Shown in pieces: positions 26,369 to 35,796 of a stretch of 64,000 bases of DNA. Position numbers and translations under genes: made by a program. How positions within the stretch are numbered: position 1 is the first letter of the stretch; every line of letters starts with the position of its first letter. This stretch comes from Agrobacterium larrymoorei (GTDB lineage Bacteria > Pseudomonadota > Alphaproteobacteria > Rhizobiales > Rhizobiaceae), in contig NZ_CP039694.1 in assembly GCF_005145045.1 (NCBI RefSeq), positions 310,001-374,000 on the forward strand, read 5' to 3'. The notes under the pieces were generated by a model. It did not search any database and was not told the DNA's origin. It worked only from the letters and a program-made list of their open reading frames with translations.

Positions 26369-27427
26369 TCACGCCTCTAGCCTAACGCCGGTCTTTGCGT
26401 CGAAAAGGTGTAGCTTTGCCAGATCCGGTCGAATGGTGATGATATCACCCGGTCGCGCGGCGATACGATCGCGGAAGGCGGCAACGACATCTTGACCTGC
26501 ATATTTGAGCGCGACGAGCGTTTCGGAACCGGTCGGCTCGACCGTTATGACCTCCGCCTTCGCCCCATCCACATCGAGATGCAGGTGCTCGGGGCGAATG
26601 CCGAGCTTCACTGCAGTTCCGTTTGCAGGCGCATTGCGGCCGCCAAGGTCGATCACGGTGCCATCGGTCGACGCAAACCTGCCGTCGCGAATTGTGCCCT
26701 CAATGAAATTCATGGCTGGCGAACCGATGAAGCCGGCGACGAACAGGTTAGCCGGCGTATCATAAAGCTCGAGCGGCGTGCCGATCTGCTCGATATAACC
26801 ACCATTCATCACCACGATCCGGTCTGCCATCGTCATCGCCTCGATCTGGTCGTGTGTGACGTAAACCGTGGTGGTTTTCAGGCGCTGGTGGTTCTGCTTG
26901 ATCTCCGAGCGCATCTGCACACGCAGCTTGGCATCGAGATTGGAGAGCGGCTCGTCGAACAGAAACACTTTTGGATCGCGCACGATCGCCCGGCCCATCG
27001 CCACACGCTGCCGCTGCCCTCCCGACAGGTGCTTGGGATAACGCTGTAGATACGGTTCGAGGCCAAGAATACGGGCAGCATTGGCCACACGCTTCTTGAT
27101 CTCGTCCTTTGGCGCCCTGCTGAGTTTGAGCGAAAAGCCCATATTGGCTTCGACCGTCATGTGCGGGTAAAGCGCGTAACTTTGAAACACCATGGCGATG
27201 TCACGCTCTTTCGGCGGCTTAGCGTTGACAAGATCATCATCAATCAGCACGTCGCCGGCAGTGATGTCCTCAAGGCCTGCAAGCATGCGCAGCAGCGTGG
27301 ATTTGCCACATCCCGACGGCCCGACCAGAATGACGAACTCTCCGTCGGCGATATCGACCGAAACGCCGTGCAGCACTTCCAGCGCACCGTAGGATTTGCG
27401 CACATCGCGAATTGTTACAGAACCCAT
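26369..27427 (-). CDS. sugar ABC transporter ATP-binding protein, UgpC/MsmX-like
   Basis: A 352-residue CUT1 ATPase: Walker [10 protein letters not shown] (36-44), [14 protein letters not shown], signature [15 protein letters not shown], Walker [16 protein letters not shown], and a C-terminal TOBE domain with [12 protein letters not shown]. It serves the permease pair located upstream across the aldo/keto reductase gene. Confidence 0.93.
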   Translation of the reverse strand: MGSVTIRDVRKSYGALEVLHGVSVDIADGEFVILVGPSGCGKSTLLRMLAGLEDITAGDVLIDDDLVNAKPPKERDIAMVFQSYALYPHMTVEANMGFSLKLSRAPKDEIKKRVANAARILGLEPYLQRYPKHLSGGQRQRVAMGRAIVRDPKVFLFDEPLSNLDAKLRVQMRSEIKQNHQRLKTTTVYVTHDQIEAMTMADRIVVMNGGYIEQIGTPLELYDTPANLFVAGFIGSPAMNFIEGTIRDGRFASTDGTVIDLGGRNAPANGTAVKLGIRPEHLHLDVDGAKAEVITVEPTGSETLVALKYAGQDVVAAFRDRIAARPGDIITIRPDLAKLHLFDAKTGVRLEA

Positions 27428-27495
27428 TCAGTCCTCCTCTGCGGTTAGCCACGCCGTCGCGGCCGACCGCCAACTTGTGTGTATGAAGTGCGTGC

Positions 27496-28308
27496 TCAAT
27501 CGTCCCAGGCGGGAGATTTTTCCGGGTTGATCATCCGCTCGCCGCGATCCAACCCGCGCAATTGCGCCATGTCGGCATCGCTCAGGCGCAGATCGAGCGC
27601 TGCATAATTGTCCCTGAGCCGCTTTGTGTTTGCAGACGATGGAATGATGATGTGGCCTTCGGCCATGAGGAATGCCAGGACGACTGCCGCTGGCGTTGCC
27701 GACAGGCGTTCGGCGATCGCGGCAATCAGCGGATCGTCGAGCACGCGCCCCTTGGCGAGCGGCATATAGGCGGTGAGCTGCAATCCGGCCTGACGCGCAT
27801 GGTTACGGATTTTTGGCGCCTGCAAATAGGGATGGATCTCGATCTGGTTCGTCGCCAGGGCATCATGGCCGATAAGCTCCGCCGCCCTCTCCAAAAGGGC
27901 GATGGGAAAGTTGGACACGCCGATCAGGCGGGCGATTTTCTGTTCGCGCGCCTGCGCGAGCGCATGCACATAGTCTTCGAACGGAACGATCTGGTCTCTG
28001 GTCGGCCAATGGATCAGCAGGAGATCGACCTGATCGAGTTTCAACGTCTGCAGACTGCGCTCCACGCTGGGCAGGAAATCGCCGCTTGCAAGATTGGTAT
28101 CGGCGACCTTGGTGGTCACGAAAAATTCGGCTCGCTTGATCCCGGACCTTGCCACGGCCTCGCCGACCGTCACTTCCGTTCCATAGCTCTGCGCCGTATC
28201 GAGGTGCCGGTATCCGATCTCGATGGCCGCCAGCATGGCATCCACGCCTTCCGATCCAGTCTGGCCATAGGTTCCCAAACCCATCGGAGGAATGATGTTG
28301 CTAGTCAT
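27496..28308 (-). CDS. aldo/keto reductase
   Basis: A 270-residue (alpha/beta)8 NADPH-dependent reductase. The catalytic tetrad is visible: Asp37 and Tyr42 in HLDTAQSYG, Lys67 in VTTKV, and His100 in LLLIHWP. The cofactor region IIIPSSANTKRLRDN is near the C-terminus. Length and motifs fit the diketogluconate-reductase-like (AKR5-type) group. It is inserted between the permease and ATPase genes of the importer, 3 bp after the MalG-like gene, and probably acts on the imported sugar or a keto-acid derivative. Confidence 0.9.
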   Translation of the reverse strand: MTSNIIPPMGLGTYGQTGSEGVDAMLAAIEIGYRHLDTAQSYGTEVTVGEAVARSGIKRAEFFVTTKVADTNLASGDFLPSVERSLQTLKLDQVDLLLIHWPTRDQIVPFEDYVHALAQAREQKIARLIGVSNFPIALLERAAELIGHDALATNQIEIHPYLQAPKIRNHARQAGLQLTAYMPLAKGRVLDDPLIAAIAERLSATPAAVVLAFLMAEGHIIIPSSANTKRLRDNYAALDLRLSDADMAQLRGLDRGERMINPEKSPAWDD

Positions 28309-28311
28309 GAT

Positions 28312-29163
28312 TTATCCTTTAGTCGCGCCCGCGGTCAGGCCGCCGACAAAGAGCTTCTGCATGCTGAGGAATAGAAGGGCGATCGGCAGCGTCATCACCA
28401 GCGATGCCGCCATGACGGCGCCCCAGTCCGTGTTGAACTCGGTGGAAAACTCCGCCAAACCGATCGGCAATGTCTTCACCGAGGAATCCGTCGCGAAGCA
28501 CAGGGCGAAGATGAACTCGTTCCAGGTGGTCACGAAGGCATAGACGAGAACCGCGACAATGCCTGGCGTCGAAAGCGGCAGGGTAATGCGGAAAAGCACG
28601 CCGATACGCGAGGCGCCATCAACGATCGCCGCCTCTTCGAGCTCGACTGGAATGGCCTTGAAATAGCTGGTCAGCATCCAGACAGACAATGGCAGCGTGA
28701 TGATCATGTAGACGAGGATGAGGCCCCAGAAGGTATTGACCAGACCGAGAACACGCAGCGTAATGAACAGCGGTACGATGATCGCCGCCGTCGGCAGGAG
28801 TTGCCCCACCAGCACGAATGATTGCAGGACAGACTTTCCCTTGAAGTTGAAGCGGGCAAATCCATAAGATGCGAAGATCGCCAGAATGAGAGCGAGCCCC
28901 GTCGACCCCACCGAAATGATGACGCTGTTGAGGAAATAGCGGGGAATGTTGGATTCAAAGATGACGGTGTAATAATTCGCCCAAGTCGGCGCGTGCGGGA
29001 ACCAGCTCGGAGGCACTGTGTAGAGTTCACCGAGCGTCTTGACCGACGAGATCGCCATCCAGACGAAGGGGAACAGACTGACGGCGACCAGAAGGATGGC
29101 GCCAATGGCGATCAGCGCCACCGGCATGCCGGTCCGCTTGAGTTTTGGGGTAGCGGCGTTCAT
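28312..29163 (-). CDS. carbohydrate ABC transporter permease, MalG-like
   Basis: A 283-residue inner-membrane protein of six helices with the CUT1 EAA loop EEAAIVDGASRIGVLFRITLP and the C-terminal end KLFVGGLTAGATKG. It overlaps the preceding permease gene by 4 bp, indicating coupled translation. Confidence 0.92.
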   Translation of the reverse strand: MNAATPKLKRTGMPVALIAIGAILLVAVSLFPFVWMAISSVKTLGELYTVPPSWFPHAPTWANYYTVIFESNIPRYFLNSVIISVGSTGLALILAIFASYGFARFNFKGKSVLQSFVLVGQLLPTAAIIVPLFITLRVLGLVNTFWGLILVYMIITLPLSVWMLTSYFKAIPVELEEAAIVDGASRIGVLFRITLPLSTPGIVAVLVYAFVTTWNEFIFALCFATDSSVKTLPIGLAEFSTEFNTDWGAVMAASLVMTLPIALLFLSMQKLFVGGLTAGATKG

Positions 29164-30020
29164 CGAGCTTCTCCCGAGGGCGCTTGAATGAATTTGACGT
29201 AGACGAAGACGACCACGATCGCGACGGCGAAGAACAGCACGGAAAGCGCCGCCGCCTGGTTGAACTGCACCGCCTCAAATGCCATCCTGAAGATCTGGAT
29301 GGGCGTGATGAGCGTCTTGTTGGCGGGCCCGCCACGGGTGATCGCGTAGATAATGGTGATGGAGTTCAAGCCCCAGATCACCAGAAGCAAAGTGACAGCG
29401 GTGATGATCGGGCGGACCTGCGGTAGCATGATGTGCCAGACCTCCTCCCAGAAACTTGCACCATCGATCCGCGCGGCTTCATAAAGATCGTTGGGGATCG
29501 ACTGCAGGCCGGCGAGCACCATGACGGTGACGAATGGAAACATCTTCCAGACGTTGATGGCGATCAGCACCGGCATAACCGTATCGCGGTTCGTCAGCCA
29601 TCCGATCGGCTGGTCAATGATGGCGGGCGCTGTCATCATGTAGTTGATGATCCCGAACTCTGTGTGGAACATCCATGCCCAGGTCGTCGCCGCAACGATG
29701 CCAGGAACGACCCAAGGAATAACCGTGATCGACCGGACGATCGCCCTGCCGGTAAAATTCTGATTTAGCAACACTGCGGCGGCCGTTCCAAGCGCCACTT
29801 GGAAGATGATGGACGCACCCACGAAATAGAGCGTGTTCCAGAACGCCTGCGGCGTTGCACGGGCACCCAGCACGGTCGCGAAGTTTTTAACCCCGACGAA
29901 TTCACCCTGCTGGTTGCTGACGCTCAGCAGACCGGTATAGGCGACCGGATAGGCGATCAGCATCGCGAGCACGATAAGCGCTGGCAAGACGAAGAGTAGA
30001 CCCGTCGATTGGCGGACCAT
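29160..30020 (-). CDS. carbohydrate ABC transporter permease, MalF-like
   Basis: A 286-residue inner-membrane protein, the first permease of the second sugar importer. The opening helix is LLFVLPALIVLAMLIAYPV, the EAA loop YEAARIDGASFWEEVWHIML, and TRGGPANKTLI is of the MalF/UgpA type. The 66 bp before it, after the binding-protein gene, contain a strong hairpin. Confidence 0.92.
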   Translation of the reverse strand: MVRQSTGLLFVLPALIVLAMLIAYPVAYTGLLSVSNQQGEFVGVKNFATVLGARATPQAFWNTLYFVGASIIFQVALGTAAAVLLNQNFTGRAIVRSITVIPWVVPGIVAATTWAWMFHTEFGIINYMMTAPAIIDQPIGWLTNRDTVMPVLIAINVWKMFPFVTVMVLAGLQSIPNDLYEAARIDGASFWEEVWHIMLPQVRPIITAVTLLLVIWGLNSITIIYAITRGGPANKTLITPIQIFRMAFEAVQFNQAAALSVLFFAVAIVVVFVYVKFIQAPSGEAR

Positions 30021-30040
30021 TGGCTATCTCCTTGTGAGAC

Positions 30041-30068
30041 TGGCCATCGGGCAGACATCCGATGGCCA
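30041..30068 (-). repeat. intercistronic hairpin between receptor and permease genes
   Basis: TGGCCATCGG and CCGATGGCCA are exact complements around an 8-nt loop, 18 bp after the receptor stop codon. Such hairpins commonly stabilise the receptor mRNA relative to the permease part of the transcript. Confidence 0.6.
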
Positions 30069-30086
30069 TGCGTTCGGACGGGTGGA

Positions 30087-31307
30087 CTACTGGTCCAGCA
30101 GCGCCTGAATATCTTCGGCGGCATGGTCCATCGACGTCTGCACGTCCTCGTCGCCAAGGAGAATGCGCTGGATGCCATCGAAATAGGCCTGGGTGATCTG
30201 CACCCAGTTCTTGTTGGCAGGTAGGGCGCGGCCGTGCGGCAGCATTTCCTTGAACGCGTTTAGATCGGGATTTTTGAAGCGCTCGGCAGACATGCCGGAT
30301 GTCCGGGCCGGAAATGTATCGGTCAGGATCGCCTGGTTCTCAGCCTTTGCCAGGAACTTCAACAGCACTTTACCGTCTTCGGGATTGCGTGCCTGCTTGG
30401 GAATAACAAGGCTCCAGCCACCGAGGATCGAAGCGGTTTGTGCGCCCTCGGGATGCGGGATCGGCATGACGCCTACATCGATCTTGGGGTTTTCCTTGCG
30501 GATCGAGACGACGTCAAATTGCCCGGACTGGTACATCGAAACCGTGCCAGCGATAAACAGACGGCGGTTGGCCGTTCCGTCATTTTCCAGCGTCGATGCC
30601 GGCGAGGCTTTCAGCTCCGTATACATGTCGGTATAGAACTTGACCGCTTCGACGGCCTTGGGCTCGTTGACCGTTGCCTTGGTCTGGTCTTCGGAAATGA
30701 TCGATCCGCCATTCATCCAGATGAACGGCAGAGAGCGGAAGATGGTATTGCCGACTTCTCCACCGCCGGTGATGGCAAAACCGGAGCGGCCCTCGCGGGT
30801 CAGCTTCTTGGCCGCCTCGACAAGCTGCGGCCAGGTTTCTAGCGACTTTTCCGGATCGAGACCGGCTTCACGAAAATGGTCTTTGTTGTAGATGACCGCG
30901 TGGCTTTCGATGCGATACGGGATCGCCCACAGCGCGTTGTCATAGGTGCCGTATGCCAGGGCGCCTGGAACATAATCGTCGCGATCCTCGATCACGTCAT
31001 CAAGTTTCGTCACCAGCTCATTGCGGGCATATCCGTTGACCCAGCCGTGCTGCACATCGATGAGGTCAGGCGCAGCTCCCGACTGCATCGTCGTCAAAAT
31101 GCGCTGTGCCAGGCCATCTGCCGCCGTGATTTCAAGCTTGACCTTGATATCCGGATGCGCCGCTTCGAATGTCTTCACCAGCTCGCGTGCCCGAGCCTCG
31201 TTGAAGTTCGGCGTCCACCAGGTCACCTCCCCGGCGCTGGCCAAAGTCGTGCCTACCAGCAAACCCGCAGTCGCTGCCGCAAGCAGTGTCAATTTCCGAC
31301 TGAACAT
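30087..31307 (-). CDS. carbohydrate ABC transporter substrate-binding protein (CUT1)
   Basis: A 406-residue periplasmic receptor. The Sec signal peptide is MFSRKLTLLAAATAGLL with a cleavage region around TLASA-GEV. The mature protein has TWWTPNFNEARARELVKTF, SGAAPDLIDVQHGW and GWSLVIPKQARNPE, all typical of family-1 sugar receptors. GGGAGGAG precedes the ATG. It lies 72 bp after the dehydratase gene. The ligand is unknown; an aldonic or uronic acid derivative would fit the neighbouring enzymes. Confidence 0.92.
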   Translation of the reverse strand: MFSRKLTLLAAATAGLLVGTTLASAGEVTWWTPNFNEARARELVKTFEAAHPDIKVKLEITAADGLAQRILTTMQSGAAPDLIDVQHGWVNGYARNELVTKLDDVIEDRDDYVPGALAYGTYDNALWAIPYRIESHAVIYNKDHFREAGLDPEKSLETWPQLVEAAKKLTREGRSGFAITGGGEVGNTIFRSLPFIWMNGGSIISEDQTKATVNEPKAVEAVKFYTDMYTELKASPASTLENDGTANRRLFIAGTVSMYQSGQFDVVSIRKENPKIDVGVMPIPHPEGAQTASILGGWSLVIPKQARNPEDGKVLLKFLAKAENQAILTDTFPARTSGMSAERFKNPDLNAFKEMLPHGRALPANKNWVQITQAYFDGIQRILLGDEDVQTSMDHAAEDIQALLDQ

Positions 31308-31325
31308 GCTACTCCTCCCTAAATC

Positions 31326-31340
31326 GCGGCTGACAGCCGC
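31326..31340 (-). repeat. small hairpin between the dehydratase and receptor genes
   Basis: GCGGCT-GAC-AGCCGC forms a 6-bp stem with a 3-nt loop in the 72-bp gap. It is short and lacks a T-run, so any role as attenuator is speculative. Confidence 0.3.
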
Positions 31341-31379
31341 TTTGCTCCGGATCACCCGAAAATCAGATGTCGTAATCGG

Positions 31380-32480
31380 TCACGCGAGTGCACGGCCCGT
31401 GCGAGACGGCCCAAGGCAATCTGCATTTGCGATCAATGCCTTCATGTATCCGATCGTGTAGGCATTCCCTGCGTGCCATGGTGCCGGGCAATCCATATCC
31501 GGCACATGGTCCGGCACGAGCACGCCATCGTAATTCTCATCCCGCAGCACCCTGACGATTTCCGCCATGTCGATGTCGCCGTCATCGACGAAGGTCTCTT
31601 CGTAATGCGGCACCTTGCCTCGGACATTTCTGAAATGGACATACCCAATCGCGCCCCTGCGGGCGAAATGGCGCGTCGCCTCATAGATATCGCCGGTTGT
31701 CATCTCCTGCAGCGACCCCAGGCAGAATTCGAGCGCGTTCGCCGGGTTTGGCACGATGTCGAGAAGCCGGTCGTATTTGTGCGGCTGGTTGACAAGCCGC
31801 GGCGTGCGGCGCAGCCGCTCGACCGGCGGATCGTCAGGATGCGCAGCAAGGCGGACATTGGCTTCTTGGGCCACCGGCACAAGCTGCTGCAGGAACCATT
31901 CCAGCCGCTGCCAAAATTCTTCTTCTTCAATCTCAGTCGCCACCTTGTTCGACAAGGCGGCGCGGTAGCGCATATTGCCGACCATGCCGTCAGGCACAGG
32001 ATCATCGCCAGGTATTTCGGCAAGATTGAAGACCGCTGTCGTAGCACCGCCTCGCGCCACACGCTTACGCTGCCAGCCCCAGACACCGGCGATGGAGAAA
32101 TTATAGCCGATGACGGGAATGCCCGCACGGCCGGCATCGCGCACCAGTTGTTTCATCGCGGCCATCTGGCTTGCCTTTTCCGGACCGTCGAGAAGAATGT
32201 CGGACCAGAAGTTCGGCGATATGTTTTCAAGTGCCGCAGGTTTAATATGGTGACGTGCCAGCATGCCGACACAGGCGCGCATATGGTCATAGGTCCAAAG
32301 CGGCGCATCGATGCAGTCGCCGTTGATCGGCCCAACCTCTCCCGCGAGGTAGCGGAAATTGTCGCCGTTGCGACTATAGTCAGTGAAGTGCAAAACGACG
32401 TCATGAACACCGAGCTGCGCGGCATATCGCGCGCCGTCCTCGTTCAACGTTTTGCCAAAAAGACTCAATCCGACGCGCAT
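31380..32480 (-). CDS. mannonate dehydratase family protein (UxuA-like)
   Basis: A 366-residue TIM-barrel enzyme of the UxuA family, which dehydrates D-mannonate to 2-keto-3-deoxygluconate. Family segments include ENISPNFWSDILLDGP, PVIGYNFSIAGVWGW, the metal-site segment RLAAHPDDPP, FCLGSLQEM and the end LVPDHVPDMDCP. Length is close to short UxuA-like relatives and somewhat shorter than E. coli UxuA, so the substrate may be a related aldonate. The ATG follows GGAGGGGC. It is the first gene of the minus-strand operon, divergent from the IclR gene. Confidence 0.85.
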   Translation of the reverse strand: MRVGLSLFGKTLNEDGARYAAQLGVHDVVLHFTDYSRNGDNFRYLAGEVGPINGDCIDAPLWTYDHMRACVGMLARHHIKPAALENISPNFWSDILLDGPEKASQMAAMKQLVRDAGRAGIPVIGYNFSIAGVWGWQRKRVARGGATTAVFNLAEIPGDDPVPDGMVGNMRYRAALSNKVATEIEEEEFWQRLEWFLQQLVPVAQEANVRLAAHPDDPPVERLRRTPRLVNQPHKYDRLLDIVPNPANALEFCLGSLQEMTTGDIYEATRHFARRGAIGYVHFRNVRGKVPHYEETFVDDGDIDMAEIVRVLRDENYDGVLVPDHVPDMDCPAPWHAGNAYTIGYMKALIANADCLGPSRTGRALA

Positions 32481-32513
32481 TGCCCCTCCACCGCCGCTCC
32501 TCCAAGCTGTCAA

Positions 32514-32746
32514 TTCAAATATGAACTAACGCAGTTCTATTGTGATCATAAGAGTGTAATATACAAAATGTCAATGGCCACCGATGACACCGGGAAATGC
32601 CAGTGTGGTCATTACTAAAACCAAGTTTTAATTATTTATTTTCAATGCTTTGGATGTCAGCCTCCTGCCTACACTACGAAATCGTACAGGTGTTTTGGCA
32701 ATTAAAGATATTTAAAATGTTCATTTATGAACTTTGAAAGTTCATT
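32514..32746. promoter_or_regulatory. divergent promoter region with repeated TTCA/TGAA dyads
   Basis: The 303-bp AT-rich gap between the dehydratase and IclR genes contains TTCAAATATGAA (32514-32525), the perfect arms GTTCAT-TT-ATGAAC (32719-32732), and a further AAGTTCAT half-site (32738-32745). Repeated similar dyads at both ends of a divergent region next to an IclR gene suggest operators for that regulator. Confidence 0.5.
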
Positions 32747-32783
32747 TTTCTGTGTTAGTCGATGGACACGGGAGGAAATCTGA

Positions 32784-33569
32784 ATGGATCTCGATTTCAA
32801 CGATGACGCCGCTCAAAAACACCGGGTACCCGCCATCGACAAGATGATGGACGTACTGGTGCATCTGGAGCGAAAGCCGGGCGCGACCATCAGCGACATC
32901 GTTGCTGGCCTGGCCGTTCCCCGCACGACGATCTACCGCGTTCTCAACTCGCTACAGCTTCACGATATGGTCAGGCGGGATGCCACGGGCGCTTATTTTC
33001 TCGGTCGAAGGCTGCTGAGCCTCGCGGCCCATGTCGGGCCGGGCAGCCTCGATGTCGATCTCATCACGCTGGCGCAGCCGCATCTCGACCGGCTCGCGAA
33101 CATGCTGGGTGAAGGTGTGAAACTGTCGATCATCGATGACGCCGGCATTCTTGTTCTCGCGGCCGTTCAGGGCCGCAAGGAATACGCACTGTCTGTCGCG
33201 CCGGGGCAACGAATGCCCATTCACGCGGGTGCGGCGAGCAAGATCCTGCTGGCACACCTGCCGCCCGACAAGCTGCAGGCCTGGTTGGCCCGACCGCTGG
33301 CATCATTCAGCAGCAAGACAATCACCGACCCGAAACGTCTCGAGGTCGAGCTTGCGAAAATCCGCAAACAGGGCTGGGCGCAGGACAAGGGTGAGAACGC
33401 GCCCAGTATTCTGGCATTTGCGGCCCCAGTTTTCGATGCCGGCGGCATCAATGTTGCCGCCATCAGCGTACCCTTTCTGGCGGGAACACCAGCCGATCGG
33501 ATGACCATGATACGACTGGCCGTGATGGATGCAGCACGCACCATGAGCGAAAGCATGCCCCGCGCCTGA
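32784..33569 (+). CDS. IclR family transcriptional regulator
   Basis: A 261-residue regulator. The N-terminal winged helix includes TISDIVAGLAVPRTTIYRVLN. The C-terminal GAF-like effector domain contains LSVAPGQRMPIHAGAASKILLAHL and ENAPSILAFAAPVFDAGG. The ATG is preceded by GGGAGG. It is divergent from the mannonate-dehydratase operon and 33 bp upstream of the enolase-superfamily gene, so it probably controls both transcripts in response to a sugar acid or keto-deoxy acid. Confidence 0.92.
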   Translation: MDLDFNDDAAQKHRVPAIDKMMDVLVHLERKPGATISDIVAGLAVPRTTIYRVLNSLQLHDMVRRDATGAYFLGRRLLSLAAHVGPGSLDVDLITLAQPHLDRLANMLGEGVKLSIIDDAGILVLAAVQGRKEYALSVAPGQRMPIHAGAASKILLAHLPPDKLQAWLARPLASFSSKTITDPKRLEVELAKIRKQGWAQDKGENAPSILAFAAPVFDAGGINVAAISVPFLAGTPADRMTMIRLAVMDAARTMSESMPRA

Positions 33570-33602
33570 TATTGCCACTGCCTTATTCTTCAGGGAGGAA
33601 GA

Positions 33603-34799
33603 ATGAAGATCATCGACTTGAAATGCGCCGTCATCGGCAAAAGTCCCATCGTGCGGATCGTCACCGACGAGGGCATCAGCGGTTTCGGGCAGGCAGAGAC
33701 CTGGAAGAGCAATCTCAAGCCACACATCCTGGCATTCCGCGATGCCCTGACCGGCGAAGACCCGACGAATGTCGAGCGCGTCATGCTGAAAATCCGCCAG
33801 CGCGGCGGTTTCAAGCCATGGGGATCGGCAGTGTCCGTGATCGAGATGGCGCTCTGGGACGTGGCCGGAAAGGCGGCCGGCGTGCCGGTATACAAGCTGC
33901 TCGGCGGCAAGGTGCGCGATAAAGTGCGCGTCTATAATGGCTCCATCCGCTTTCCGCTGCCCGATCATTCCCCTCACTCGCTTGCTGCCGACATCAAGCG
34001 GATGATGGAACTGCCCGAGGGCTTCACCATGATCAAGCAGCCGATCGGCTTTCACTCGGCCATGAAGCGCGAGGTCGACGGTTTTTATTACGGCGAGCCC
34101 AATGCCAGCCCGTTCCATGGTGCGCTGGATCGCGGCCCGATCACCGAAAAAGGCCTCAACCATTTTGTCGATTGCGTCGCCGCCATGAAGGAAGTGACTG
34201 GCGACAAGATCGGACTTGCGCTGGATGCCGGCCCCGGCTGGATGTTGCCTGATGCGATCCGGCTTGCCCGCAAGCTCGAACCCTATCACCTCTTGTGGGT
34301 GGAGGATCTGCTGTCGGGCGATTACACGCCTTGGGTCAATGCCGGCGTCTATCGTGAACTCACGCGCGCCACGTCCACGCCCATCCACACCGGCGAGCAA
34401 ATTTACCTGCGCCAGAACTTCAAGGAACTAATCGAGTCCCAGGCCGTCAGCGTCATCGGTCCCGATCCGGCCGATGTCGGCGGCATCGCCGAACTCAAGT
34501 GGATCGCCGAATACGCCGATCTACATGGCATCATGATGGCCCCGCATGGAACTGCGAACGGCGTGCTGGGTCTTGCCGCCCTCACCCAGGTCTCGGCGAC
34601 CTTGCCGAACAATTTCCTCGCCTTCGAATACACGACCGGTGATCCCGACTGGTGGTACGACATCGTCGAAGGCCTGCCGCAGCAGATCGTCCGCGACGGG
34701 TTTGTCGATGTTCCGGATCGTCCTGGCATGGGTGTCGACATCATTCCGGAAGCGGCGCGCCCGTATCTGGGTGACGATGACCATGACTTCTTCAACTGA
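33603..34799 (+). CDS. mandelate racemase/muconate lactonizing enzyme family dehydratase
   Basis: A 398-residue enolase-superfamily enzyme with an N-terminal capping domain and a C-terminal barrel. Metal ligands are seen in GLALDAGPG, LLWVEDLL and PIHTGEQIY. A catalytic His lies in MMAPHGTANG, and the GLLA-type capping segment is SVIEMALWDVAGKAAGVPVY. Members of this subgroup dehydrate sugar acids such as galactonate, mannonate or rhamnonate. Together with the UxuA-like gene across the promoter this gives the locus two different acid dehydratases. CAGGGAGG precedes the ATG. Confidence 0.88.
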   Translation: MKIIDLKCAVIGKSPIVRIVTDEGISGFGQAETWKSNLKPHILAFRDALTGEDPTNVERVMLKIRQRGGFKPWGSAVSVIEMALWDVAGKAAGVPVYKLLGGKVRDKVRVYNGSIRFPLPDHSPHSLAADIKRMMELPEGFTMIKQPIGFHSAMKREVDGFYYGEPNASPFHGALDRGPITEKGLNHFVDCVAAMKEVTGDKIGLALDAGPGWMLPDAIRLARKLEPYHLLWVEDLLSGDYTPWVNAGVYRELTRATSTPIHTGEQIYLRQNFKELIESQAVSVIGPDPADVGGIAELKWIAEYADLHGIMMAPHGTANGVLGLAALTQVSATLPNNFLAFEYTTGDPDWWYDIVEGLPQQIVRDGFVDVPDRPGMGVDIIPEAARPYLGDDDHDFFN

Positions 34800-34812
34800 A
34801 CGCGAGGCAGGC

Positions 34813-35796
34813 ATGTTACGTATCGGAATTCTGGGTGCAGCCGGCATCGCGCCGCGCTCGATCATTCAGCCGGCCCGCCGTCGGTCGGATGTCACGATCT
34901 ACGGCGTGGCGTCCAGGCGCGCTCAGGCAGGGGCCGATTATGCGGCCTTGCACCGCATACCAAAATCCTACGGCAGTTATGCCGACCTGCTGGCTGACCC
35001 GGAAATTGATGCGGTCTACAACGCGTTGCCGCCAGCGGGGCACGCGCAATGGTCGGTTGCAGCGCTTGAAGCCGGCAAACATGTCCTGTGCGAAAAGCCG
35101 ATAGCCATGTCATCGGCGGAGGCGGAGACCATGTTTGCGGCATCCGCCGCCAGCGGAAAAATCCTGATGGAGGCATTTCACGACCGGTATCACCCGGTTT
35201 TCCTGCACCTTCTCGAGTTGAAGGAGAGCGGACGGCTTGGTACACTGAAAAGCGTGAAGGCAGAGTTCTACGTCGATATTCCCTTCGATCCAGCCTCCAT
35301 CCGGCACGATCCCGGCCAGGGGGGCGGCTGCATGATGGATCTTGGATGTTACCCCCTGCATTGGCTACGGAATTTCTTCGGCGAGGAGCCGAAAGTCCTG
35401 TCTGCAAAAGCCACGCTCACCGCACTTGGCGTCGATGAAAGCATGCATGCGCGCCTGCGCTTCGGTAATGTCGATGCCGAACTTGTCGCCCATATTGCCA
35501 AGCCTCCGTTCGAAGCGCGCCTGTCCGTCATTGGCGATGGCGGAACGATCGAGATCGACAATCCGGTGCTACCGCACAAGGGGCACTCGATCCGCCAGAC
35601 CTACGACGGTCGCCTCGAGGAGTTCACCCTTGGCGGCGGCACGACCTATGATTACCAACTGCAGGCCTTTGTCGAGGCAATCGACAGCGGACGCCCTCCG
35701 CTCACGGGCAGGTCGGACGCCGTCAACAACATGATCGCGCTTGAAAAAATTTACGCCATGGCCGCGCTGAAAATGGAGAAAGGACAAGACGCATGA
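34813..35796 (+). CDS. Gfo/Idh/MocA family oxidoreductase
   Basis: A 327-residue NAD(P)-dependent sugar dehydrogenase: N-terminal ILGAAGIAPRSIIQPA, signature VLCEKPIAMSSAEAE, and GGGCMMDLGCYPLHWLRNFFG in the C-terminal domain. The start after GGCAGGC was chosen; the longer frame overlaps the upstream gene. Its stop overlaps the next start (ATGA). The substrate is unknown. Confidence 0.88.
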   Translation: MLRIGILGAAGIAPRSIIQPARRRSDVTIYGVASRRAQAGADYAALHRIPKSYGSYADLLADPEIDAVYNALPPAGHAQWSVAALEAGKHVLCEKPIAMSSAEAETMFAASAASGKILMEAFHDRYHPVFLHLLELKESGRLGTLKSVKAEFYVDIPFDPASIRHDPGQGGGCMMDLGCYPLHWLRNFFGEEPKVLSAKATLTALGVDESMHARLRFGNVDAELVAHIAKPPFEARLSVIGDGGTIEIDNPVLPHKGHSIRQTYDGRLEEFTLGGGTTYDYQLQAFVEAIDSGRPPLTGRSDAVNNMIALEKIYAMAALKMEKGQDA

